A stretch of DNA of 52,695 nt from Ruegeria marina (GTDB taxonomy: Bacteria > Pseudomonadota > Alphaproteobacteria > Rhodobacterales > Rhodobacteraceae). Location of the stretch: contig NZ_FMZV01000025.1 of the NCBI RefSeq assembly GCF_900101475.1, forward strand, positions 1 through 52,695, given 5' to 3'. The position numbers and the translations under genes were made by a program. The notes beneath the pieces were generated by a model. It was given only the letters and a program-made list of their open reading frames with translations, made no database searches and was not told where the DNA came from. Shown here in pieces: positions 35,497 to 44,608 of this stretch. The number at the start of each line of letters is the position of its first letter. Positions within the stretch are counted from its first letter, which is position 1.

Positions 35497-36462
35497 GCGT
35501 CTCGGTCGTAAGCGTCTGGTCTGACCGCTCTGCCGCGGGGAGATAGAGGCGGATAGGGCTATGCCGCGGAATTTGGTCTGACGATCGCGACGGGCATGGT
35601 GCACATTCCCAAACTGCTCTCACGCATTCAGTCTGATGAAAGCCTTCCGGCTTTGGCGCGCGATCTATTTGTCGCCCAGGCGGAAGAATATCATCAGCTC
35701 CAGCAAAGGATTGATGATGTCGAGGCCAGGCTTCGGGCCTGGCACAAGGCTGACGCCTGCAGTCGCCGTCTGGCGAAGATACCTGGAATTGGCACTGTTG
35801 GTGCGGCCATGTTGATCCAGAAAACGCCGGCGCCCGAGGCATTCCGTTCCGCGCGGCAATTCGCGGCCTGGATCGGTTTGACACCCAAGGTTCACTCCAC
35901 AGCGGGCAGGGTCATGCTCGGCTCCATTACGCGTGCCGGTGACGAAAGCTTGCGCAGCGTTCTGGTGGTCGGGGCGACCGCAGTTATTCGCCAGCTCAGT
36001 ATGAGGCGGGGCAATGCATTTCCCTGGCTGGCCAACCTGCTGAAACGCAAGGCGTCGAAACTGGCGGCAGTGGCTCTGGCCAACAAGATGGCACGAATTG
36101 CCTGGAAGCTCTTGGTTTCGGGCGAGGCCTATGCTCCCAGAACTGCGGCGCTTCCAAACGCATCTGCATAACTATGAAGGTTTTCGTGAAACCACGATAG
36201 ACCGCCCTCCGTCATGAGGTGCCTGTCGTAGGAACTTGCAAGTTGATCAGCAGATGGAGTGATCGATCGATCCGGAACCCGGGAAAATCCGAAGATGCCA
36301 ATGGCCGAAATGAGGTCGCGGAGGTGATGGGAACCCAGGTCGCGGAAGCCATCTTGGCCAGCGTTCATGAGTGAACGCATCGAAAGGCCGGACATATGAA
36401 CGCAAGCGATCCGATCAGATGCTGCAAACTCACTTTGCGAGACGGGGGCAGCCCACATATGG
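35497..36462 (+). mobile_element. IS110-family (IS1111-type) element, 5'-truncated
   Basis: The insert within IS6 copy B. It contains the C-terminal transposase gene at 35596-36171, then about 290 bases without a coding frame (terminal region). The N-terminal DEDD domain of the transposase is absent, so it cannot move. Ends were inferred from where IS6 similarity stops (about 35496) and resumes (about 36463). Confidence 0.7.
35596..36171 (+). pseudogene. IS110/IS1111-family transposase, C-terminal domain
   Basis: 191 codons. A helical linker (EEYHQLQQRIDDVEARLRAW) is followed by the transposase_20 domain with the helix-hairpin-helix-like RRLAKIPGIGTVGAAMLIQK, the region FAAWIGLTPKVHSTAGRVML and GSITRAGDESLRSVLVVGAT. 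This is the C-terminal half of IS110-family proteins. The N-terminal DEDD half is missing. The IS110 fragment at 16.0-16.5 kb is an N-terminal half, but I cannot show that they come from the same element. Confidence 0.85.
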
Positions 36463-36926
36463 CATCTGGACGAAATGTTCGTGAAGATCAATGCTGAACG
36501 GTACTACCTGTGGCGGGCCGTCGATCACGAAGGAGAGGTCCTGGAGCGCTTCGTCACGAAGAAGCGGGACAAGAAGGCGACATTGAAATTCTTGAAGAAA
36601 ACGATGAACCGCCGCGGCCGGCCGCATGTTTTCCTGGCAGACAAGCTTCGATCCTGTGGTGCCGCATTGAGAGAGATTGGCTTCGTAGACCGCCAAGAAA
36701 ATGATCGGTGGCTCAACAATCGCGCTTAGAATTCGCATCTGCCATTCCAACGACGGCAACGGGCAATGCTTCGGTTTCGGCGAGTTCGAAGTTTTTAGCT
36801 GTTCGCCTCAGTTCACGCTTCGGTCCAAAATTATTTCATCGCCGATCGCAATTTCACCAGTCGAGCCAACTTCAAGCACCACCGCGCCGCTGCTCTCGCC
36901 GAGTGGCGTCAACTTAGGGCGGCATA
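36463..36926 (+). pseudogene. IS6-family transposase, C-terminal part (copy B), with internal stop
   Basis: WHLDEMFVKINAERYYLWRA, VTKKRDKKATLKFLKK and FLADKLRSCGAALREIGF align with copies A and C. An in-frame TAG at 36727-36729 follows DRWLNNRA just where the catalytic glutamate (RAENSH in copy C) should be. Sequence then continues NSHLPFQRRQRAMLRFRRVR to AALAEWRQLRAA and a stop near 36926. Confidence 0.85.
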
Positions 36927-37015
36927 AGGGGCTAGCTTGACCGGCCTTTCAGAGACCGGTTCTCGTCCGTCTGACAGCACCTGAATGTTCTCGTTCCTCC
37001 AGGATATAATAAGTG

Positions 37016-37762
37016 CTATTTCGCAATGAGCAGCGAGACGCTGACAATCAGGAAGAGGACTGTCAGCCACTTGAACGCTTGCTCGTTGATGGAACGAGCG
37101 AGAAACAGGCCTGACGCGGTACCAGCGATGGTCGGAATGGCTAACGCAGAGACCGTTGGAAGCAGGCTTTCCGAAACACCGACGAACAATGCCTGGACCG
37201 TCAATGCGATCGGATACGACAGAAGGAATGTAACCAGTGTTGTCGCCCGAACAACTCTTCCGTCTCCCTTGATCGCGGTGACATAGGCTGCGACCGGAGG
37301 ACCAGGCATCGCGAGTGCGGCGTTAAGAACTCCGCAGACCACTCCGACGGCGCCGCGCCTAGTGGCAGTGTCAGACTGAAAAATCGGAAATTTGGCCAGA
37401 ATCCCGGTCGCAATGACAGTCATTGCTCCGACGACTATCGCCGCGCACAGTTTCAGGGTTTCCAACGATAGCGACAGATAGGCCAGGGCGCCCACCGGTG
37501 TCCCGAGGCAAACACCGATGAACAGCGGCCGCAACAGACGCCAGTTGACCGCGCGAAGGGTCATTGGCGCCAGCAACAGCGCGATCAGGAAACTCAGCAC
37601 GATTGAAACCTGAATGGCGCCCGCGCTGGCCATCGTGACGAGAAGCACCGGCCCGGCGATCACGCCAAAGCCGATGCCGGTAACAGCCTGCAACAGGGAC
37701 GCCGCGAACACTGCGGCGACCAGAAGGGGTGGCACAATGCTGGGATCAAGAAACGACAGCAT
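37016..37762 (-). CDS. TauE/SafE-family membrane permease
   Basis: A 248-residue protein with about eight hydrophobic helices. It has the family's internal-duplication hallmark (LLQAVTGIGFGVIAGPVLLV near residue 25 and GVVCGVLNAALAMPGPPVAA near residue 140). TauE/SafE proteins export sulfite, sulfoacetate or other small organic anions, or import them in some cases. It is the last gene of the five-gene minus-strand operon, 12 bases after the aldehyde dehydrogenase, so it may expel an acidic end-product or sulfite. No sulfonate-degrading gene is present to support sulfite specifically. Confidence 0.88.
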   Translation of the reverse strand: MLSFLDPSIVPPLLVAAVFAASLLQAVTGIGFGVIAGPVLLVTMASAGAIQVSIVLSFLIALLLAPMTLRAVNWRLLRPLFIGVCLGTPVGALAYLSLSLETLKLCAAIVVGAMTVIATGILAKFPIFQSDTATRRGAVGVVCGVLNAALAMPGPPVAAYVTAIKGDGRVVRATTLVTFLLSYPIALTVQALFVGVSESLLPTVSALAIPTIAGTASGLFLARSINEQAFKWLTVLFLIVSVSLLIAK

Positions 37763-37774
37763 GTGTGCGAACTA

Positions 37775-39190
37775 TCAGGAGAATACGACTTGGATGTTGG
37801 TGTATTCCTCCAACCCTTCCTGGCCGAATTCGACGCCGACACCAGATTGCTTTACCCCGCCGAATGGCGCATTGGGTTGAATCATGCCGTGCTTGTTGAT
37901 CCAGACCGACCCGCATTCCATCCGGCTGGCTACCTGGCGGGCAGTCGTTATGTTGCGGCTCCAGACCGACCCGCCAAGCCCGTTGGGGTTGTCGTTGGCC
38001 TTTTCGATCACCTCGTCGATGTCGTGAAACCGGATGATCGGCAGCGCCGGGCCGAATTGTTCTTCGTCCACCAGGCGGTCACCGTTGTCGAGGTCTGCGA
38101 TGATGGTGAGCGGAAAGAAATAGCCCTGTTTCTTGCCGGTGCGCGCGGGCGGGTCGCCGCCCAGCAGAACGCGGCCCTTTTTGCGGGCGTCAGCGACAAG
38201 ATCGCTGACAATTTCGAACTGGCGCAGGTTCTGCACCGGCCCCAGCATCGCGGTCTCGTCAGTGCCTTCGCCCATGGGCATCTTGCGGGCGAACTTGACT
38301 AGTTCCTCGCAGACATCCTCGTAGACATCGTCATGCACGTAGAGGCGTTTGAGTGCGGCGCAGGTCTGACCGGTGTTGATGAAGGCGCCCCAGAACAGCC
38401 CTTCGGCAATTTGCTTGGGATCGACGTCTGGCAGCACAATGCCCGCATCGTTGCCACCCAGTTCCAGGGTCATGCGTTTCATGGTCTCTGCGGCATTGAC
38501 GTAGATTTTCTTGCCGGTGCCCGAGGAGCCGGTGAACACGATCTTGCCGATGTCGGGATGGCTGGTCATGACCGGGCCAAGGTCGTCGTCGCCAGTGACG
38601 CAGTTGACGACGCCGCGCGGCAGAACCTCATTCATCAGCTCGACCAACCTCAGCGTGGTGAGGGGCGTGTAGGGCGAGGGTTTTGCGACAACTGTATTGC
38701 CCGAGAGCACAGCCGGAATGATGTGCCAGATTGCGATCATGACCGGGAAATTCCACGGCAGGATCGAACCGACCACCCCGATCGGCTTGCGGAACAGTTC
38801 CACCCGGCCTTCATTGTTGTCTTGTAGTACCTTGGGCGGCATCGACAGGCTGGCCGTATACTGTGTCCAGGCGATTGCGGCACCAATTTCCCAGCGCGAT
38901 CCCAACCCGCCCATCGGTTTACCCTGTTCGGCGGTCAGAAGGGCGGCAAGCTCTTCGGCATGCGCCTCGATCCGCTCGGCGATGCGGCGGCAGGCAGTCT
39001 GCCGCTTGCGCTCGGTTTCCTTGGCCCATGATTTCTGTGCCACCTTGGCGGCGCGGATCGCGTCCTCAAGCTGTTCCCTGGTCGCCAGAGGCGCCAGCCC
39101 GGCGACCTTTTCCGTGGCAGGATTCAGCACTTCGAAACATTGCTTTGTCGGGACTTTCTTGCCATCGATGATCAGGCGAAACGGGTCCAT
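37775..39190 (-). CDS. NAD(P)-dependent aldehyde dehydrogenase
   Basis: A 471-residue member of the ALDH superfamily. It has LPWNFPVMIAIWHIIPAVLS with the KPSPYTP cofactor region, FTGSSGTGKKIYV (Rossmann glycine motif), the catalytic glutamate in LELGGNDAGIV and the catalytic cysteine in NTGQTCAALKR. The closing FGGVKQSGVGVEFGQEGLEE is standard. The ATG at 39190 follows GAGGAA. It oxidises an aldehyde to the acid. It starts one base downstream of the nitroreductase-like gene, implying coupled action: that gene's product may generate, or its substrate be derived from, the aldehyde. The aldehyde is not identifiable. Confidence 0.95.
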   Translation of the reverse strand: MDPFRLIIDGKKVPTKQCFEVLNPATEKVAGLAPLATREQLEDAIRAAKVAQKSWAKETERKRQTACRRIAERIEAHAEELAALLTAEQGKPMGGLGSRWEIGAAIAWTQYTASLSMPPKVLQDNNEGRVELFRKPIGVVGSILPWNFPVMIAIWHIIPAVLSGNTVVAKPSPYTPLTTLRLVELMNEVLPRGVVNCVTGDDDLGPVMTSHPDIGKIVFTGSSGTGKKIYVNAAETMKRMTLELGGNDAGIVLPDVDPKQIAEGLFWGAFINTGQTCAALKRLYVHDDVYEDVCEELVKFARKMPMGEGTDETAMLGPVQNLRQFEIVSDLVADARKKGRVLLGGDPPARTGKKQGYFFPLTIIADLDNGDRLVDEEQFGPALPIIRFHDIDEVIEKANDNPNGLGGSVWSRNITTARQVASRMECGSVWINKHGMIQPNAPFGGVKQSGVGVEFGQEGLEEYTNIQVVFS

Positions 39191-39191
39191 G

Positions 39192-40532
39192 TCATTCCTC
39201 CGTGGCGCGCTTCGTCGGCCCGTTGTTGCCGTGCCAGTCGCGGAAATGGTTCTTGTGAGTGTCGAGATACGCCCCCGGTTTCATGTGCTTGTCATAGAAA
39301 TCGAGGTCGAGGTGATGGGCCTGGATGAACAGCGTCATCTGGATCGGGTCCACTGTGGCGGGGAACTTGCCATAGGTTTCGTAGATGTACTGACACATGT
39401 CCTTGACGCACTGAATGCCATCGGGGCTGGCGGGGATTGTGGCGGCGTCGAACTCGGCGTTGGGCGCCGTGTGCGGTTTAACCATGCCTTTGGCTTCCCA
39501 TTGATCCATTGTCTGAAGCGCGCCTTCCAGCGCCGCGTCGACCGCATCGGACATGTTGGCGAAGTAGGGCGGGCAATAGGCTTCAAACACGCCGTCGCGG
39601 CCAACTGGGATCGGGAACGGATCCGACTTGGACTGGATAAAGCGGAAACCGAGCCCGCGGCAGGCGGGCGTGCCTCCCAGCACTACGGTCGAGGAGAACC
39701 CGCCGTAGACCCAGCCGCCCAGCCCTGTCGCCTGAAGTGTCAGTGCCATGAGTTGACCCATGAAGGCGCCTTCGGCCAGCATCCCGTCCGACAAAAGTTT
39801 TTCCAGCCGGCTCAGGGTCATGACCTTGCGCTTGTTCAAAAGCCCGTTGTCGACCCATTTCTGGTTGCCGCATGGGCGCATGCCGTTGCGATCATCGACA
39901 ATGTAGTACCCACCGGTGTTCTGGGCATAGCGTCCCGCCTTGCCGTCACAAAGGTTGATCATCAGCTTGATAATGTCCTTGGTGACGTCGATCACCGGCA
40001 TGAAGATCGTGGTGCCTGGCATGTTGGTGACCCACTGGTTGTGAGGCCAGATGCCCGGTTCCGAGGGCGGCAGGTCCATCCGTCCGTTGTCGATCTTCTC
40101 GACAAAATTGTCGTAAAAACCCAACAGCTTGTCGCGGTCGTCCGCGGTCTCGTACTCGCGCATCTTGGTCATCTTGGCCTTGTCGGCGTTGACTACGAAT
40201 ACGCCTTCGTCATTGGTGAAGAAGAGCCGTGAGCGGTGCGAGCCCATGGCCGAGGGATAGGGTTTCCCGATGGTCTTCACCATGGCCCCCGGCAGGTTGG
40301 TCTCGGCCAGGATCGGTCCCGTTGTTGCTGTGGCCGCAGCAACCAGCATTGCCGTTTCCAGATCACTCAGCGGATAGGGATGGTACTCGGATTTGTGTTG
40401 GAACGGGCCAGAGGTCATCTCCATGCCCAAGCCAAACCGGCGCGACCGGCGGCCCATGATCGCGTCGAACAGGGGGAAATCCCAAGCGGCTTGCGCCTGC
40501 GGGGGCAGGCCATCGGGCTTTCGCGCGCTCAT
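39192..40532 (-). CDS. Conserved protein with nitroreductase-like features
   Basis: A 446-residue protein of no family I can name with certainty. The start (DFPLFDAIMGRRSRRFGLGM) resembles the FMN-binding N-terminus of nitroreductases (RRSxRxF), and LMALTLQATGLGGWVYGGFS looks like their conserved C-terminal helix. Between them, two long insertions (around residues 150-260 and 300-400) and the ending HHLDLDFYDKHMKPGAYLDT are unfamiliar. No signal peptide. An FMN-dependent reductase/dehydrogenase is a reasonable guess. It sits in the operon between a 78-residue protein (overlap 4 bases) and the aldehyde dehydrogenase. GGGAGG precedes the ATG at 40532. Confidence 0.6.
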   Translation of the reverse strand: MSARKPDGLPPQAQAAWDFPLFDAIMGRRSRRFGLGMEMTSGPFQHKSEYHPYPLSDLETAMLVAAATATTGPILAETNLPGAMVKTIGKPYPSAMGSHRSRLFFTNDEGVFVVNADKAKMTKMREYETADDRDKLLGFYDNFVEKIDNGRMDLPPSEPGIWPHNQWVTNMPGTTIFMPVIDVTKDIIKLMINLCDGKAGRYAQNTGGYYIVDDRNGMRPCGNQKWVDNGLLNKRKVMTLSRLEKLLSDGMLAEGAFMGQLMALTLQATGLGGWVYGGFSSTVVLGGTPACRGLGFRFIQSKSDPFPIPVGRDGVFEAYCPPYFANMSDAVDAALEGALQTMDQWEAKGMVKPHTAPNAEFDAATIPASPDGIQCVKDMCQYIYETYGKFPATVDPIQMTLFIQAHHLDLDFYDKHMKPGAYLDTHKNHFRDWHGNNGPTKRATEE

Positions 40533-40765
40533 TGCCGCGCCTCCCGGGCCACATCCCGGCGCACGCTAAACAAGAGCCTGATCAGATAGCCCCAGGCCCC
40601 GGGCTTGCGCAGAACCATGCCGAGGATGCGCCGCAGATCGGCGTCGGTCATGGTGGTCTCGGCTTCCCAGACCCCCATCTTGCCGGTCAGCACGATACCG
40701 TCAGCGCGCAAATCCAGTTTTTCCAGGTCGAACGAGAATTCGCCTGCCGCCGAGTCAATTTTCAT
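40529..40765 (-). CDS. Small conserved-looking protein of unknown function
   Basis: A 78-residue protein, basic at its C-terminus (LLFSVRRDVAREARQ) with a beta-rich N-terminal half (GEFSFDLEKLDLRADGIVLT) and no signal or membrane segment beyond a weak hydrophobic stretch near residues 55-68. The ATG at 40765 has an excellent GGGAGGAAGAC leader. Its stop overlaps the next gene by four bases, so it is almost certainly translated. It may be a small partner subunit of the nitroreductase-like protein. Confidence 0.75.
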   Translation of the reverse strand: MKIDSAAGEFSFDLEKLDLRADGIVLTGKMGVWEAETTMTDADLRRILGMVLRKPGAWGYLIRLLFSVRRDVAREARQ

Positions 40766-40786
40766 GTCTTCCTCCCATCCCACCTT

Positions 40787-41500
40787 TCAGGGGATCATTT
40801 TCCAGTAAGCATCCTTGAGCGTGATCAGGCCTTCGCCGATTTCGTAGTAGTCAAAACCTTTGGATTGCCGCCAACGACCGTCGGGCGCCATGTATTCGAC
40901 ATCATAGGTTTGAAGGACGGTCTTACCGCTGAACCGCCAGACCGAAGCCGAAAACTTCGGTCCATTGGGCATTGCAAAGCGGCGTTCCATTTCTTCTAGT
41001 GCATTGTCCCGGCCATAGACCACCTGCCCATTCGGAAGTTTCCACGTAAACGCGGGGGAGAGGCACTCGCGCAAAGCCGCCATGTTGCGGGCGGTAAAAG
41101 CCTCTTCGAATTTCGTGAAAAGCTTTTTGTACTCGATCTCGTCGCCTGCCGGCACCGTTAGGGGGGTTGACCTGATCCGTTCCTTGCGTTGATACGCCCG
41201 GTTGTCGACGATCTTGAAGCCATTTGCGATGCGGGGCGCATTGCTCGCCGGTGTTGACGGACGGATCTCCTCGACCTGCTGTTCTGCGGGGTTGCCGATG
41301 ATTGTCGAATGGGTCTGGGTAACGCGTTCCGGCTCGGGTGCTTCAACCCGCTCGATTTCAGTGACGGTCATCGCGGCAGCATTGTCCACGACGTTCAGAT
41401 CTGACAGCCCCGACCGGGTCGGAGACGCGCGCACGAGACCGTTCGAGGCGCTTTCTCTGTCGCGTCGTCCAGTTGTTGCTTTGTTGCCGACTTTGGACAT
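40787..41500 (-). CDS. NTF2-like/SnoaL-like domain protein
   Basis: A 237-residue protein. The first 110 residues are a low-complexity, charged extension. The C-terminal 120 residues form an NTF2-like fold: LFTKFEEAFTARNMAALREC, TWKLPNGQVVYGRDNALEEM and FDYYEIGEGLITLKDAYW. Proteins of this fold serve as cyclases, isomerases, dehydratases or small-ligand binding modules. It is the first gene of the minus-strand operon and lies divergent from the TRAP operon, so it probably acts on the transported compound. The long N-terminal extension is unusual for the family; the ATG at 41500 follows GGAAAA. Confidence 0.72.
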   Translation of the reverse strand: MSKVGNKATTGRRDRESASNGLVRASPTRSGLSDLNVVDNAAAMTVTEIERVEAPEPERVTQTHSTIIGNPAEQQVEEIRPSTPASNAPRIANGFKIVDNRAYQRKERIRSTPLTVPAGDEIEYKKLFTKFEEAFTARNMAALRECLSPAFTWKLPNGQVVYGRDNALEEMERRFAMPNGPKFSASVWRFSGKTVLQTYDVEYMAPDGRWRQSKGFDYYEIGEGLITLKDAYWKMIP

Positions 41501-41704
41501 CTGTTTTCCGATCTGTTTCTTCAGGCCCCGGTGCGTGGTCGCCTCTTTTGGGCCGCCTCCGTGCCGATCGAGATGAAACTACTGATTCTCCAACTTGCAT
41601 GTCAAGAAAATGATTTTAGGTTCATAAATATTGCCATTAAGAGTTTTCTTAATCTATTGAAAAAACAAGATAATAGAATAACCATGAATAACAATTCATT
41701 TTAA

Positions 41705-41734
41705 TTGACAGAATCCAGGCCGTGATACTAGCAT
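41705..41734 (+). promoter_or_regulatory. Candidate sigma-70 promoter for the second TRAP operon
   Basis: TTGACA at 41705-41710 and TAGCAT at 41729-41734, spaced by 18 bases, lie about 45 bases upstream of the dctP ATG at 41777. The preceding 120 bases are strongly AT-rich, unlike the flanking genes, consistent with a divergent control region shared with the operon ending at 37016. Confidence 0.4.
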
Positions 41735-41776
41735 TCGTGCAGCTTGAAGTTGGTGTGACACAGGGAGGACGCCGTC

Positions 41777-42760
41777 ATGAAACTAACAGTCATAGCAGCC
41801 GCATTGGTGGTCGCAGGAAGCATCGCCGCCGAAGCCAAGGAGTTGCGGCTCAGCGCAGCCCCGCCGCCGGGTTCGCCTTGGGGCGCGGTAACCATGAAGT
41901 TCGTCGAAAAGGTTGCTGAACTGTCGGGTGGCGAACTGGTCATCGAACCTTACCTTGGCTCGAAGCTGGGCGGGGAGCAGGACGTCGCAAAGCAGATCGC
42001 TCGTGGCCGGATCGACATGGGTGTCATGTCCAATACGGCGGTGTCGCTTCTGGTTCCGGAATTCGGCCTTTTGGCCTCTCCCTATGCCTTTGAAAATGCG
42101 GAACAGTTCGACTGCGTTGCCGATAATCACCTCCTCAAGACGTTCGGGGCCGAATTTGATGCGGCCAATGTAAAGACGTTGAGCTGGATGGAAGTCGGTT
42201 ATCAGTCGATCTTCTCCAAGCAGCCGATCCGCGTGCCGGGTGATCTCAAGGGTGTGAAAATCCGCACGGCTCCGGCCGTGACCGACACCCTGTTCATCCA
42301 GACCGCAGGCGGCACCCCGGTTCCTCTCGCGCCCAGCGAGGCCGTTCCGGCGCTCAAGACCGGGCAGGTTGATGCTGCGACCCAGCTGTCGGTGTTCGGT
42401 ATCGCCACCGGCTATGACAAGGTCGCTCCGCAGATCACCTTGACCCGCCACCAGCATCAGGTCGGCGCGATCATCATGTCTTCCAAGACATGGGAGGGAT
42501 TGACGGATCAGGAAAGGGCCTGGATCGAGGAAGCGGCCCCCATTTTCCTGGATTTGCGCGCTGCGATCCGCGGGGCTGAGGGCGCGCTGCTGAAAAAAGC
42601 CGCATCCGAAGGCGCCACAGTTATCGAACTTGCTTCCGAAGAACTGGATCAGTGGAAAGCGCTGGTTCCGGCGGCGCAGGAGACGATCCTGAACGAACTC
42701 GGCGACAGCGCCAAGGCCAAGTGGGAAGAGATCCTCGCGGCCAAGCAAGCCTGTTCGTGA
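41777..42760 (+). CDS. TRAP transporter solute-binding protein (DctP family), second system
   Basis: A 327-residue periplasmic receptor. Signal cleavage is near residue 20 (GSIAAEA-KE). Unlike the first system it keeps the canonical arginine: DLKGVKIRTAPAVTDTLFIQ, followed by TPVPLAPSEAVPALKTGQVD. This favours a carboxylate-bearing ligand. The ATG at 41777 follows AGGGAGGA. It heads a dctPQM operon divergent from the NTF2-aldehyde dehydrogenase operon, implying that the transported acid or its product is processed by those enzymes. Confidence 0.94.
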   Translation: MKLTVIAAALVVAGSIAAEAKELRLSAAPPPGSPWGAVTMKFVEKVAELSGGELVIEPYLGSKLGGEQDVAKQIARGRIDMGVMSNTAVSLLVPEFGLLASPYAFENAEQFDCVADNHLLKTFGAEFDAANVKTLSWMEVGYQSIFSKQPIRVPGDLKGVKIRTAPAVTDTLFIQTAGGTPVPLAPSEAVPALKTGQVDAATQLSVFGIATGYDKVAPQITLTRHQHQVGAIIMSSKTWEGLTDQERAWIEEAAPIFLDLRAAIRGAEGALLKKAASEGATVIELASEELDQWKALVPAAQETILNELGDSAKAKWEEILAAKQACS

Positions 42761-42767
42761 GCGGATT

Positions 42768-43259
42768 ATGTTGCGGTCCGTCCTCAAGGGACTCACGCTG
42801 ACCGAATCCATCGTGGCAACGGCGGCATACGCCCTCGTTGCCGCCCTTCTCATGGTGGATGTCATCGGACGAGAGGTCTTTTCCTCGGCGTTGCTGGGTC
42901 TTCAGCAAATCGCGGTTTACGGGGCTATCGTTGCCGGTTTTCTCGGCCTGACTCTGGCGACGACCGACAACTCTCACCTTCGGCCGGAGTTCCTCGATTT
43001 CCTTGCCGGTCGGCATGGTCATGAGGTGTCCAGGGCAGGTGATGTCCTGTCAGCGGTGTTCTATTTTGCTGCGACCTATGTCGCATGGACGTTCGTGCAA
43101 ATCTCGATGGACGTCGGCGACAAGGCGCCCGTCCTCTACTTCGTCCTTTGGCCGCTGCAACTGATCATACCCTATGCCTTCGGGTCAGCCGGTGTGAAAC
43201 ACCTGATCTTCGCGATACGTCCCGACCTGAAGACCTATTCCGACAAGCCGGCAGGGTGA
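42768..43259 (+). CDS. TRAP transporter small permease (DctQ family), second system
   Basis: A 163-residue protein with four hydrophobic segments: about residues 13-33, 43-65, 88-108 and 130-150. The end of dctP is seven bases upstream and dctM begins four bases after its stop. It forms the permease with DctM. Assigned by length, topology and position; sequence in the family is always weakly conserved. Confidence 0.87.
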   Translation: MLRSVLKGLTLTESIVATAAYALVAALLMVDVIGREVFSSALLGLQQIAVYGAIVAGFLGLTLATTDNSHLRPEFLDFLAGRHGHEVSRAGDVLSAVFYFAATYVAWTFVQISMDVGDKAPVLYFVLWPLQLIIPYAFGSAGVKHLIFAIRPDLKTYSDKPAG

Positions 43260-43263
43260 CACC

Positions 43264-44523
43264 ATGTATGCTGTACTCCTTCTCGTGATGGTGCTGGCGC
43301 TTCTGGCGTTCAGACAGAACATCATCGTCATTCTTCTTGCGTCTGCGGCCTATGTGCATCTGGTCTGGGGCGATGGGCATCTGGAGTACCTTGCCGAGGA
43401 TATCTGGATCAGCCTCGACAACGCTCTCTTGCTGGCGATCCCGATGTTCCTGCTGGCCGGTTCGATCATGACGCGCGGTTCGATCGCCCGTCGCCTGATC
43501 GACCTTGCCGTCAGCTTGACCCGCCCCATTCCCGGCGGTCTTGCGGTGGCGACGATCCTGAGTTGCGCCATCTTCGCGGCTATTTCCGGGTCCTCCCCGG
43601 TCACGTTGCTGGCCGTCGGCACGATCCTGTACCCGGCCCTCTTGCAGAATGGCTACTCGAAGCGCTTCGCTCTTGGGGCGCTGACGTCCGGCGGTACGCT
43701 GGGCATCATCATCCCTCCGTCGATCCCGCTGATCCTCTATGGGATCGTGAACGAAAAGAACATCGCTGACCTTTTCCTTGCGGGCATCATTCCGGGCCTG
43801 ATGATTGCGGCGGTTCTGGCGGGCTACTCCTACTGGGTCAATCGCAAGATGCCGTCCCAACCGTTCAACCTGACGGAGTTCACCACCGCGTTGAAACGGG
43901 GCGGTTGGTCGGCCATGCTGCCGGTGATCCTGCTGGGCGGCATCTATTCGGGATATTTCTCGGCCACCGAAGCTGCGGCGGTGGCACTGGTCTACGCGCT
44001 TTTCGTCGAGATCTTCATTCACCGGGAATTGAAGCCGATAGATTTTTATCACACTTGCGTCGAGACGGCGAAATTGCTGGGAATGCTGTTTCCGATCGTT
44101 GCCGTCGCCCTGAGCCTCAAGACCATCCTCACGATCGAAGAGGTGCCCGACCAGCTGGCCATGTGGATCACGTCGGTCACCGACAACAAGATCGCCTTCC
44201 TTCTGGCAGTGAACCTACTATTGCTGGTCGTGGGATGCCTGTTTGACGTGATTTCGGCCATTCTTATCCTTGGTCCGCTGCTGATGGTGCCCGCGATGGC
44301 CTATGGTGTCGACCCAATCCATTTCGGCGTTATCATGGTGATCAACCTGGAGATCGGCTTTCTGACCCCGCCAATGGGCCTGAACCTGATCGTCGCGATG
44401 ACCGCGTTTCGAGAAAATTTTCTCGAAATCTGTATGGCCGTCCTGCCCTTTATCGCGCTTATCATGGCCGTTCTCCTGATCGTCACCTTTGTACCCCAAA
44501 CCGCGCTTTTGTTTGTCCGATGA
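43264..44523 (+). CDS. TRAP transporter large permease (DctM family), second system
   Basis: A 419-residue membrane protein with DctM signatures: LSCAIFAAISGSSPVTLLAV near residue 100, GGTLGIIIPPSIPLILYG near 145, and INLEIGFLTPPMGLNLIVAM near 365. It is closely similar in arrangement to the protein at 3453-4709 but clearly a different paralogue. It completes the second TRAP system; the TetR gene follows after 85 bases on the same strand. Confidence 0.95.
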   Translation: MYAVLLLVMVLALLAFRQNIIVILLASAAYVHLVWGDGHLEYLAEDIWISLDNALLLAIPMFLLAGSIMTRGSIARRLIDLAVSLTRPIPGGLAVATILSCAIFAAISGSSPVTLLAVGTILYPALLQNGYSKRFALGALTSGGTLGIIIPPSIPLILYGIVNEKNIADLFLAGIIPGLMIAAVLAGYSYWVNRKMPSQPFNLTEFTTALKRGGWSAMLPVILLGGIYSGYFSATEAAAVALVYALFVEIFIHRELKPIDFYHTCVETAKLLGMLFPIVAVALSLKTILTIEEVPDQLAMWITSVTDNKIAFLLAVNLLLLVVGCLFDVISAILILGPLLMVPAMAYGVDPIHFGVIMVINLEIGFLTPPMGLNLIVAMTAFRENFLEICMAVLPFIALIMAVLLIVTFVPQTALLFVR

Positions 44524-44608
44524 GCGCGGGAGGATAAGGCGACGCTTTGACAAGGCCGCGCCGAGAACCTAAATCGGGCATGGAACGGAAAGTGCGGAAA
44601 GGCACGGG

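Larger units (their letters stand above)
35185..36981 (+). mobile_element. IS6-family insertion sequence, copy B, split by an IS110-type element
   Basis: Terminal repeats: GGTGGTGTCAGAAGGAAACC starts at 35185; the right end, read inward as GGTGCTGTCAGACGGACGAG, ends at 36981. No 8-bp target duplication matches the flanks. The transposase gene is split at about 35496 by an IS110-type insert running to about 36462. About 80 bases of the transposase (WHRFGP to MKSS in the other copies) are missing at the join, so the insertion was followed or accompanied by deletion. Confidence 0.8.

Noticed and set aside
38697-40232. 511-codon plus-strand frame opposite the aldehyde dehydrogenase operon
   Set aside because: It spans two genuine minus-strand genes, has no ribosome site and no recognisable motif.
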